Shown in pieces: positions 17,701-25,491 of a stretch of 54,629 bases of DNA; position 1 is the stretch's first letter, and every line of letters begins with the position of its first letter. Source of the stretch: Cuspidothrix issatschenkoi CHARLIE-1 (GTDB lineage: Bacteria > Cyanobacteriota > Cyanobacteriia > Cyanobacteriales > Nostocaceae). Below the pieces are notes generated by a model, which did no database searches, was not told where the DNA came from, and saw nothing but the letters and a program-made list of their open reading frames with translations. The position numbers and the translations under genes were made by a program. The DNA lies in the NCBI RefSeq assembly GCF_002934005.1, contig NZ_PGEM01000003.1, forward strand, positions 17,516 to 72,144, written 5' to 3'.

Positions 17701-19089
17701 TTATCTGTATCCTTCCCAGGGGGTAACTTGTAATTCACCTTTGGGAGTAAATACAACTTGAAAGTGCGCTAGAGGTTTTTTGTTGCCAATGGGGATAACG
17801 TTTGATCCGTAAACAGATTTTAACATCTGCGGTAAAGGCGTTTCTTCAAAATGCTCAAAAGCAACTTGGTTAAGTTGTTCATAGTCAGCAATGACACCTT
17901 CTTCATTGACGGCTATGCGATATTTCAATTCACTAGAAAAGGTAGGAGTAATACTCCAATTTTGACGAATTTTACTATAGAGTTTTTGATTCAAATCTTC
18001 GATTTTGCCAGGGTCAGTGATTTTTTCACCCATTAGTTTTGGTTTCTCTGGGTATCCAGCCCAAGGACTAACCTGTAAAATGCCTTTTTGTGTAAAGACG
18101 ACCTTAAATTGAGCAATGGGTTCATTAGGAATGCGATTTGCAGGATTATAAAGCAGTTTAGGTAATGGTGTTTTTTCGATCGCATCACTAGCTTTTCGAT
18201 TTACGGCTTTATAGCCAACAATACTACCATCGCCAGCCACACCTAAACGATAAACTAAGTCCTCTGGCAGTTCGGATCGGGTTTTCCAAGCTGGATCAAT
18301 TTGATTATAAATTTGGCGATTTAATGCCCATAATTGTGATGAATCTCTGATTTCTGGAACTGTTTTTAACAGTGCTTCTAAATCTTGAATTCCCACTGGG
18401 CTTGCAGTTTCTGTGGGTGTAGTTGTGGGTGTAGTTGTGGGTGTGGGTGTCGCTGTACTAGACTGGGTTTCTGGTTTGACTTCTGGTGGGCGGACTTGAG
18501 GCGCAGGAATGAGGCTAAATGCTACTGCGGCTGCGGCTAGACTAGATACACCGATGGTAGCAGGGATGGCTTGTTTAATTAGGGCTTGACTTGAACCAGC
18601 ATAACTACGGGTAACTGGATGTAATTCTAGGCATAATTCTGGTAAAGTCTGGCTGTCAGCAAAAAATTGATCTACTGCTTCTACCAGGTCAAATAATTGG
18701 ACTGTGTTAAGGATAATTTGCAGGGGTTGTTCTTGGTTGTTGTTTTCTGTCTGTTGATCTGATGTAATTTCGCTATGAACAATTAATCTGTGTTTGTTGC
18801 TATCAATTTTTTGAAATTTAACTAGCTCTGAGTCATGATTTTGGATTTGGGGATTAGGTATATTACTTAATACTTCTTGGGCATAGACACTGACGGCTCT
18901 AACCAAACTTTCAAAAAATTCTCTGCCGCCTCTAATGGGTTGATTGTAATTAGATAAATGGCATTCTGCATTAACTAATATAGATAGTTCAGGACGCAGT
19001 TCTTGAAAGTTGGCAGTCCGCGCCATGTCGGTTAACCCTTCTAAAAGCAGGGTACAATTAGGCAAACTATATTTACGTTGGATATTCAT
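17701..19089 (-). CDS. DUF4335-family protein, membrane-anchored
   Basis: A 462-residue cyanobacterial protein of unknown function. The N-terminal start MNIQRKYSLPNCTLLLEGL followed by RPELSILVNAECHL matches the DUF4335 family. A single hydrophobic segment (about 180-195, SLAAAAVAFSLIPAP) is followed by a Thr/Pro linker. Two related C-terminal repeats follow, each running from about WALNRQIY/LNQKLY to FKVVFTQKGILQVSPW and FQVVFTPKGELQVTPW. It is paired, 6 bp apart, with the DUF3038 gene, an arrangement conserved in cyanobacteria, so the two probably act together. No enzymatic motif is visible. Confidence 0.8.
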   Translation of the reverse strand: MNIQRKYSLPNCTLLLEGLTDMARTANFQELRPELSILVNAECHLSNYNQPIRGGREFFESLVRAVSVYAQEVLSNIPNPQIQNHDSELVKFQKIDSNKHRLIVHSEITSDQQTENNNQEQPLQIILNTVQLFDLVEAVDQFFADSQTLPELCLELHPVTRSYAGSSQALIKQAIPATIGVSSLAAAAVAFSLIPAPQVRPPEVKPETQSSTATPTPTTTPTTTPTETASPVGIQDLEALLKTVPEIRDSSQLWALNRQIYNQIDPAWKTRSELPEDLVYRLGVAGDGSIVGYKAVNRKASDAIEKTPLPKLLYNPANRIPNEPIAQFKVVFTQKGILQVSPWAGYPEKPKLMGEKITDPGKIEDLNQKLYSKIRQNWSITPTFSSELKYRIAVNEEGVIADYEQLNQVAFEHFEETPLPQMLKSVYGSNVIPIGNKKPLAHFQVVFTPKGELQVTPWEGYR

Positions 19090-19095
19090 TTTTAT

Positions 19096-19722
19096 TTATT
19101 CTACCTCACCATCAAAAAGAGAAATCCAGTAGCGCTGCATTCCGGCTGTACCTGTACAGAATAGTAATTTTCCTAATAACTCTATAGCTAGTTCATCTAA
19201 TTTTTCATCAGAAGTTAATGCTAATAAACCGGAACGACGGGAATTCATGCGACTTTTAAAATGCGCTCTAAATCTTTCTAGGTAATTGGCTAATCTTAAA
19301 TTTTGTTCTGGGGGAATCTGTTTGTCGGCTAATTGTTGGTATATGGTTAGTAGTTGGCGGATGACAACTGTTAACCGTCGAGCAATGTAGCAAGCGATAA
19401 CTACTAGGGCTTTAGCTTCTAAAATATCTAAGGAACGGCGATTATGCGCTCTCCGCATGGGGTTAGACGCGCGCATCCGCCATAGGTTTACCCGATTTTT
19501 GATGATTCCTTTCAGGTCTAGTTCTTCGGCAAAGGACAGGATGGCTTCAGAACCGCCCAGTTCTAAGGCTTCAATGGCTAGTAAAATCAGGTCTATTTCT
19601 AATCTGGTTCTCGTTGGACATACCTGTCCAGCGATCGCTGGATCTGGTAAAGTATCCAATATCATCGGTGTTCCCGAGGAATTTGGGCTGTTGAAAGATG
19701 TGACACTAGCAGAGACATTCAT
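19096..19722 (-). CDS. DUF3038-family protein
   Basis: A mostly helical protein of about 208 residues with the conserved stretch RTRLEIDLILLAIEALELGG and, later, RRSLDILEAKALVVIACYIA, both typical of DUF3038, a cyanobacterial family of unknown role. ATG at 19722 (MNVSASVTSF) is taken as start; a TTG at 19749 would add nine residues. It is the first gene of a two-gene operon with DUF4335. The upstream 300 bp carry no other gene; apt is divergent. Confidence 0.78.
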   Translation of the reverse strand: MNVSASVTSFNSPNSSGTPMILDTLPDPAIAGQVCPTRTRLEIDLILLAIEALELGGSEAILSFAEELDLKGIIKNRVNLWRMRASNPMRRAHNRRSLDILEAKALVVIACYIARRLTVVIRQLLTIYQQLADKQIPPEQNLRLANYLERFRAHFKSRMNSRRSGLLALTSDEKLDELAIELLGKLLFCTGTAGMQRYWISLFDGEVE

Positions 19723-20026
19723 TCTAGAAAATACCTTATGCGTTTCCAATGTTTCATTTCATTTCAATCCTCAATTACTAAATAGTAATTGTCACTCATC
19801 GCTGGCGCGATATGCGCGATATTGCAGTTCAATTATATACATTACTTAGTTCTTCTACCCAAATGTTTCCATATAGATTAAATTTTAAAATTTTTGGTTA
19901 TCGTCAATAAATAATAAACCAAAAGCTCCAGTTTCCAGGTTATGACATTATAGGGTAGGATTTTTGTTTCTCTAGGGAAAAATTTTCGCCTTTTGTCTTT
20001 TAGTTGACCACTAACTACTCACAAAT

Positions 20027-20545
20027 ATGGACTTAAAATCGCTAATTCGTGATATACCGGATTTTCCTAAGCCTGGGATTTTATTTAGAGATGTTACTAC
20101 TCTACTAAGCGATCCGGTAGGATTGCGTTATACTATTGACCTTTTAGCACAAAAATGCTCAGAAATTGAACTTGAGGTGGATTATATTATTGGCATGGAG
20201 TCGCGGGGGTTCATTTTTGGTGCGCCTGTGGCCTATAAATTAGGTGCTGGTTTTATTCCTGTTCGCAAAAAAGGCAAGTTACCAGCAGCAGTTCATGCGA
20301 TTGAATATCAACTAGAGTATGGTATAGATACATTAGAAGTACATCAGGATGCTTTAGTACCAGGTAGTAAAGTTCTGATTGTAGATGATTTAATTGCCAC
20401 TGGTGGCACTGCTGAAGCAACAGCTAAGTTAGTGCAGAAAATTGAGTGTGAACTGGTAGGATTTGGCTTTATTATCGAGTTACGGGATTTACAAGGACGG
20501 AAACATTTACCTGATGTCCCGATTATTTCTTTGGTGGAATATTAG
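20027..20545 (+). CDS. apt: Adenine phosphoribosyltransferase
   Basis: A 172-residue purine-salvage enzyme converting adenine and PRPP to AMP. The start [27 protein letters not shown] is diagnostic. The PRPP-binding loop [16 protein letters not shown] is complete, and the adenine-site motif [14 protein letters not shown] is present. Length is normal. It is monocistronic: the following 257 bp hold only AT-rich sequence and small repeats before the permease gene. Confidence 0.96.
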   Translation: MDLKSLIRDIPDFPKPGILFRDVTTLLSDPVGLRYTIDLLAQKCSEIELEVDYIIGMESRGFIFGAPVAYKLGAGFIPVRKKGKLPAAVHAIEYQLEYGIDTLEVHQDALVPGSKVLIVDDLIATGGTAEATAKLVQKIECELVGFGFIIELRDLQGRKHLPDVPIISLVEY

Positions 20546-20802
20546 TCAGTATTCAGGAGTCACCGAGTCAGGAGTTTATGAGAAAGGATATAGCAATCCT
20601 AAATGATACGTGAGAGTTCAACAAGGCTCAAATGCTCATAAAACAGGGATTTTTATCTACGTATTTTCTCATAATTGGGGTAGGATTGCTATATTATCCA
20701 ATTACCAATTAATAATTAACAACCTCAGTAATCACTGATAATTCCTTAATGATATAACCCTTGGGGTAAATCTAAAATCCAAAATCTAAAATCCAAAATC
20801 GA

Positions 20803-21849
20803 ATGACGAATACAAAAATTTCCTTGGAGACAAACACCCGGTGGTTGATAAAACTGATAACAAGTGAAACTTTTATTTATGTAATTAAAAGGCTTTTACA
20901 GGCACTATTAACAATTTTTTTAGCGTCTGCTTTAGCTTTTTTTGCCATGAAGTTTTCTCCAGGGGATTATGTAGATACTTTAAGGCAGAATCCCAAAATT
21001 TCACCAGAAAGAATTGAGGAAATAAGACAGCAATTTGGTTTAGATAAGTCTTGGCCAGAACAGTTTAGATTTTGGTTACAGCAAATTCTCACGAAGGGAG
21101 ATTTTGGAACCAGTTTTGTTTATCAACGTTCTGTATCTTCTTTGTTATGGGAAAGAGTTCCAGCGACGTTATTGTTAGCGATCGCTTCCCTGATTATAAC
21201 ATGGGCGATCGCAATTCCTTTGGGTATTCTCGCTGCTGTAAAACAAAATCGTAGAACTGACCAGATTTTACAAATAGTCAGTTACGCTGGTCAAGGTATC
21301 CCCAGTTTTATCACTGTCTTATTTTTACTATTTTTTGCCCAATTAACTACCCCACTTTTTCCCGTTGGTAATATGACGAGTATTGATCATGCAGAACTGA
21401 CATGGTTAGGTAAAATTCTTGATATTGCTTGGCATTCAGTTTTACCATTAATTGCTTTGAGTATTACCAGTTTTGCTGGTTTACAACGCATTATGCGGGG
21501 TCAATTATTGGATGTTTTGCGCCAAGATTATATTCAAACTGCCCGCGCTAAAGGACTTCCAGAAAACCGAGTTATTTATGTTCATGCTTTGCGAAATGCT
21601 ATTAACCCATTAATTACTTTATTGGGTTTTGAATTAGCTGGTTTATTAGGTGGTGCATTTATTACAGAAAATTTCTTCAATTGGCCAGGTTTAGGAAAAT
21701 TAACCCTACAAGCTGTTTTAGCTAAAGACCAATATTTAGTCATGGCCAGTTTGGTAATGAGTGCAGTATTATTAATTGTTGGTAATTTAATTGCCGACTT
21801 GATTTTAAAAGCAGCAGATCCAAGAATTAAGTTAGAAGATTTGAATTAG
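20803..21849 (+). CDS. ABC transporter permease, dipeptide/oligopeptide (DppB/OppB) type
   Basis: A 348-residue inner-membrane permease of the binding-protein-dependent family. It shows about six hydrophobic spans, the N-terminal family feature FSPGD...RQQFGLDKS, and the EAA loop RAKGLPENRVIYVHALRNAINPL that contacts the ATPase. No partner permease, ATPase or binding protein lies next to it, so it probably works with subunits encoded elsewhere. HIP1 sites occur inside. Pieces of a second, decayed copy of this same gene are found at about 28050-28468 (about 90% identical in the last 130 bp), on the other side of the pilus cluster. Confidence 0.88.
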   Translation: MTNTKISLETNTRWLIKLITSETFIYVIKRLLQALLTIFLASALAFFAMKFSPGDYVDTLRQNPKISPERIEEIRQQFGLDKSWPEQFRFWLQQILTKGDFGTSFVYQRSVSSLLWERVPATLLLAIASLIITWAIAIPLGILAAVKQNRRTDQILQIVSYAGQGIPSFITVLFLLFFAQLTTPLFPVGNMTSIDHAELTWLGKILDIAWHSVLPLIALSITSFAGLQRIMRGQLLDVLRQDYIQTARAKGLPENRVIYVHALRNAINPLITLLGFELAGLLGGAFITENFFNWPGLGKLTLQAVLAKDQYLVMASLVMSAVLLIVGNLIADLILKAADPRIKLEDLN

Positions 21850-21946
21850 AACCGGACTTACACAAAATGCCTCTTAAAATCTCTTTCCTGCATAAAACTT
21901 AATGTGAGTCTTAACAAATTTATTAGGTAAACTTAGAAAATTTAGT

Positions 21947-22552
21947 TTATGCCAAAATTCCTACCAAAATTCTCATTAGATCCTCTAAATCATTAGGAAT
22001 GCGATACAAGGAAATATCCTGAAAAATTTGCTGATTGGTTTTTTCTAATATTCCAAAACGCCAAGCATCACCAATGGTAACACATCCATAAAAAACATCT
22101 CCTTCTTCCACTTGAGAAATAGCAATTAATTCTACAGCAAGTTGTGTAAAACCTCGTGTTAAATCATCATTTTTAGCTTCAACTACCAATAAACTAGGAT
22201 TATGTTTGAGAAAATAATCTAAATTACCCTTTAACCAGTTATTTACAGACAATGGGTATTCAATTCTCACTTGACATTGACAATAGCGAGCAACTTCTAA
22301 TAATGTTGGTGCTACTAGGGTTTCTCGTCTTGCTGTTTCACTACTTAAACTTACTAAAGGTAAAGATTCTTCAATTCGTTGTTTTAATTCCTCTAGTCTT
22401 TGTAAAGGATGATTACTTTTAGGTAAATCAATATGTCTTCTTATTAAAGAATAGCCCAATTCTGCTAATATTTCATCAGCTTCATAGGGCATTTCAAAGT
22501 AAGATCGAAAAGTGTAGGATTGACTTTCTAATAATATTTTTTTACGAGTCAT
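21947..22552 (-). CDS. Hypothetical protein with PD-(D/E)XK-like nuclease motif
   Basis: A 201-residue protein, unnamed. Around 125-165 it reads LKGNLDYFL, then SLLVVEAKNDDLTRGFTQLAVELIA. The spacing of Asp, Glu-x-Lys and a following Gln resembles the PD-(D/E)XK restriction-nuclease core, seen in many cyanobacterial unknowns. The C-terminal part (GDVFYGCVTIGDAWRFGIL) is strand-rich. No partner methylase is adjacent. It lies in an accessory, repeat-rich stretch. Nuclease activity is inference; it could also be an inactive DNA-binding relative. Confidence 0.6.
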   Translation of the reverse strand: MTRKKILLESQSYTFRSYFEMPYEADEILAELGYSLIRRHIDLPKSNHPLQRLEELKQRIEESLPLVSLSSETARRETLVAPTLLEVARYCQCQVRIEYPLSVNNWLKGNLDYFLKHNPSLLVVEAKNDDLTRGFTQLAVELIAISQVEEGDVFYGCVTIGDAWRFGILEKTNQQIFQDISLYRIPNDLEDLMRILVGILA

Positions 22553-22594
22553 AAATTTATCTGAATCAGAATTTATAGAATTTAGGATAGAATT

Positions 22595-22685
22595 AGGACT
22601 TACGCAAAACCTACTTCAAATACTGTCATTGCGACGTAAGGAAGCAATCTCAAACCCCTAGGTTTCGTTAAAATGCGTAAGTCCT
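22595..22685. repeat. MITE copy 2 (AGGACTTACGC ends)
   Basis: A 91-bp element running from AGGACTTACGC to GCGTAAGTCCT. With one further T/A base at each side it is flanked by perfect 5-bp duplications AGAAT (22589-22593 and 22687-22691). It is located just upstream of the PD-(D/E)XK-like gene. Confidence 0.78.
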
Positions 22686-22734
22686 AAGAATTTCAGAATT
22701 TATAGGATAAGCTGTTGTGCATTTAATTTGTATA

Positions 22735-22846
22735 ATTCTTGCGGGCAAGATGTCCGCACTACAAGAAATAACAATATTAGGATTATTGGATCTAGCTGCG
22801 TAACAGTATAATTCTTGCGGGCAAGATGCCCGCACTACAAGAAATA
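22735..22846. repeat. Two direct copies of a 36-bp palindromic repeat
   Basis: Units at 22735-22770 and 22811-22846, each with ATTCTTGCGGGCAAGATG, CCGCACTACAAGAAATA and an internal GCGGGC/GCCCGC-type hairpin. They differ by one base. A related hairpin is at 12674-12690. Confidence 0.7.
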
Positions 22847-23805
22847 GCGATCACAGCCTATTATAACTTCAATTTTTGGCATTGCCGAACTCAGGTATGA
22901 AATTGACAAATGTAAAGTTTGACATTTTGTGCCTTTGCTTACTTGTATTTAGGGCTTGCTGAAGAAACCAAAAACCTAGATATAAGTACCTGAGCAAAAT
23001 TAATTTAACATTTTTGGAAAAAAGAAAAATCTCTGTATTCCTTATCTGTTCCCTGTTCCCTGTTCCCTGTTCCCTCTCCAAAATATAAAATTTATTTTGC
23101 ACGACTACTTATTAAGAGTTTCAGGCTTAAAAAAGTGAATTAGGTGCAAGGAATAAGCATTGAAACCATTAAAAACCTATCACTTTCTCAGATTCGAGAC
23201 TATTCTTATCTCCTCCTAATTCTTCCTCGGTGACTCGGTGACTCCTAGCCCTCACGAAAAGACTTTTTCAGCAAACCCTATGTAGTCTGACAGACTTTGC
23301 CAATGTGCCAGTTGCGTAAGTCCTGTCTTAATGATCATTAGCCTTAAAAATAGGACAAAGTAATTATTTTTACAAATAAAGCAATAGTATTCACGAGGGG
23401 TAATTCGTCAAATATTTTGTACTTTCTTTTTTGGATAAGTCTTTTGTACTGATGCAGCCTAGCACACTAGTAATGTCAAAAAAAAAAAAAAAAATCAGTA
23501 TTATTGCTATTAATAATTGATATCTTTTATTAAATAATGTGATTGTCAACAGGAAAAACCACTGAAAATATAACAAGACTAGTACCGCAAGGCGGAAGTC
23601 AAAAGTCAAAAGTCAAAAGTCAAAAATAATATGGCGTAGGCTTTTTAGTAATTATTGAGAATGGTTGTTTTATTTACGCCGTGATCTAAAAAACACAAGT
23701 TGCTACTTGTAACTGTGGGTTTTGTTGATATCTTTGAATCACGCTTAACAAAACGGAATTTAATTGATTTCTACCTTTTCTAAAGACTTTCAGGAGAGAG
23801 TTACA

Positions 23806-24291
23806 ATGTCTTTACGTCGTTTTTTCATTGCTTCTAGCTTAATTCTTAGTCCCCTTGGTTTTGGATCTGCTGCGTTTGCTCAGACAACTAGTAATATTAA
23901 TCTTACTGCCACAGTGCCTGCAACAGCTAGCATTACATTAACCCCAACAACTGAAGCTACTAACTTATACGACAGCATATCCCAAAGTCAACGAGGGAGT
24001 GTAAAAATTGCTGACTTTAATGTTACAACTAACACACCTGGTGTAACCCTAACTGCATCCTCGATTAATGGCGGCAACTTGAGAAATAGTAATGGAGATG
24101 ATATTCCATACAAACTTGAAATAACTGGTAGTGGAGGTGCGGCTCCAACCAATGGTTTTAGTACTGTAACCAACTTCTCAAGGTTTATGGATGGTGATGC
24201 AGACTTATACATTGAGATTCCAAACATAGTTAATTCCCTTGCAGGAACATACAGTGATACCTTAACCTTAACAATTTCCACTAGTAATTAA
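23806..24291 (+). CDS. Secreted spore-coat-U-like pilin subunit (chaperone-usher system)
   Basis: A 161-residue exported protein. A signal peptide (MSLRRFFIASSLILSPLGFG... ending AAFA) is followed by a Thr/Ser-rich beta domain that starts TATVPATASITLTP and ends with alternating hydrophobic residues, YSDTLTLTISTSN, as in SCPU-type subunits of archaic (sigma) chaperone-usher pili. ATG 23806 has AGGAGAG upstream; an upstream TTG at 23764 would destroy the signal peptide. The chaperone and usher genes follow in the same direction. No Cys pair is visible, unlike many classical pilins. Confidence 0.75.
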   Translation: MSLRRFFIASSLILSPLGFGSAAFAQTTSNINLTATVPATASITLTPTTEATNLYDSISQSQRGSVKIADFNVTTNTPGVTLTASSINGGNLRNSNGDDIPYKLEITGSGGAAPTNGFSTVTNFSRFMDGDADLYIEIPNIVNSLAGTYSDTLTLTISTSN

Positions 24292-24303
24292 ACCTTTAAT
24301 TTT

Positions 24304-24414
24304 AGGACTTACGTAAGATGTGACTGAAAACCTTATTCTTGCGTAGGGGTAATTCATGTAGCTTGCTTCCCGAAGGGTATTACCCCTACTTTCGTTCCCT
24401 TTTGCGTAAGTCCT
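24304..24414. repeat. MITE copy 3 (AGGACTTACGC ends)
   Basis: An element of 111 bp from AGGACTTACGT to GCGTAAGTCCT, starting 13 bp after the pilin stop. Its interior is the inverse of copy 4 (28225-28335). The flanking 5-mers AATTT and AATTG agree at four of five positions. It may act as a transcriptional attenuator between the subunit and chaperone genes. Confidence 0.7.
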
Positions 24415-24517
24415 GAATTGGGGAAACAATAAAAATCCAGTTCCCTCACCTTACTAAGGGGAGGGTTAGGGAGGGGTAAAAACATTTAATCTAACTGTAT
24501 TTGATAACAATTAAATC

Positions 24518-25282
24518 ATGAAACTCTCAATTCGACATTTTTTTAGCTTTATTTTTTTTGTAGTATTAAGTAGCATTTCACCAGCACTAGCCTTTAAATT
24601 AGAGCCAATTTCTAAAGTATTTGAACCAGCAGGGACAGCTGCTACCCAGTCTTATAAAATTATTAATGATACCTCAGAACAAATCGCTGTTGAACTGTCA
24701 ATAGTAAAACGAAAAATCAGCTTAGAAGGTGAGGAAACCACTGAAAAAGCTGATGATGATTTTTTAGTTTATCCATCCCAAATAATCCTACCACCTCAAG
24801 GTGTACAATCGGTGCGAGTGACATGGTTAGGTAATCCTAACCCTGAAAAAGAACTAAATTATCGTATTATAGCTGAACAGTTACCAATTAATTTAAAAGA
24901 TACCCAACAATCACAATCACAGGCAATAGCAGCCGGAATCAAAATTACGTTTCGTTACATAGGATCGGTGTATATTCGCCCTAAAAATACACAATCTAAA
25001 GTTATCCTGAATGGCATTACTCATGAAAAATCAAAAGATGGAAAGGATTTGTTAGTAATTACTTTTGATAATCAGGGTACTCGCCGGGCAGTATTATCAG
25101 AATTAAATTTAAACTTAACTAGCGACAAAGGAACTCAATTTACTCTCAAATCAGAACAGTTAGAAGGTGTGAATAATGGGCTGATTTTGGCAGGTAATCA
25201 GCGACTGTTTTCTATTCCTTGGCCTCAACAATTACCTATAGGCAAAGTCACAGGCACATTTACATTTAAAGATGTTGAATAA
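24518..25282 (+). CDS. Periplasmic pilus chaperone (PapD-like)
   Basis: A 254-residue exported chaperone. The signal peptide MKLSIRHFFSFIFFVVLSSIS ends near PALA. The Ig-like domains follow: KVFEPAGTAATQSYKIINDT, FLVYPSQIILPPQGVQSVRVTW (the conserved F1-G1 edge region) and YRIIAEQLPI. Such chaperones hold pilin subunits by donor-strand complementation and hand them to the usher. It lies between subunit and usher genes, as expected for an archaic chaperone-usher operon. The MITE and repeats upstream separate it from the subunit gene by 226 bp, so it may have its own promoter. Confidence 0.82.
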   Translation: MKLSIRHFFSFIFFVVLSSISPALAFKLEPISKVFEPAGTAATQSYKIINDTSEQIAVELSIVKRKISLEGEETTEKADDDFLVYPSQIILPPQGVQSVRVTWLGNPNPEKELNYRIIAEQLPINLKDTQQSQSQAIAAGIKITFRYIGSVYIRPKNTQSKVILNGITHEKSKDGKDLLVITFDNQGTRRAVLSELNLNLTSDKGTQFTLKSEQLEGVNNGLILAGNQRLFSIPWPQQLPIGKVTGTFTFKDVE

Positions 25283-25332
25283 TCAAGAATATCAACCCCT
25301 TTGTCAAGCTCTCCTCATGAGGATGTTTGAAA

Positions 25333-25410
25333 AGATCCCCCTAAATCCCCCTTAAAAAGGGGGACTTTGAAGAATTTAGCCCCCCTTTTTAAGGGGGGTT
25401 GGGGGGATCT
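25333..25410. repeat. Palindromic repeat with CCCCCTTAAAAAGGGGG core
   Basis: Between chaperone and usher genes. GATCCCCC...AAATCCCCCTTAAAAAGGGG is followed by the inverse ending GGGGGGATCT, forming a long hairpin of a type very common in cyanobacterial intergenic DNA. It may attenuate usher expression. Confidence 0.65.
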
Positions 25411-25491
25411 CGACAAGATACTTCTCAGACATCCTCTTAGAACAATTTTGGGTAAGTGTCAATCATCTTCAAAAAGAGATTTCTGTCTTGA

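Larger units (their letters stand above)
22553..23805. other. 1.25-kb repeat-rich region without genes
   Basis: Holds MITE copy 2 (22595-22685), two direct 36-bp repeats (22735-22770, 22811-22846), four to five TGTTCCC heptamers (23047-23075), one isolated AGGACTTACGC-type end near 23313-23325, a run of 17 A (23478-23494) and four AAAAGTC units (23598-23626). No convincing coding region. The promoter of the pilus subunit gene should lie in the last 200 bp. Confidence 0.6.

Noticed and set aside
17474-17761. Open frame with repeated GNREQGT residues
   Set aside because: It is a translation of the GGGAACA heptamer array. A 7-bp period gives quasi-open frames, and there is no ribosome site or conserved domain.
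22869-23102. 77-codon minus-strand frame
   Set aside because: Runs through TGTTCCC heptamers in a repeat-rich gap; no family features.
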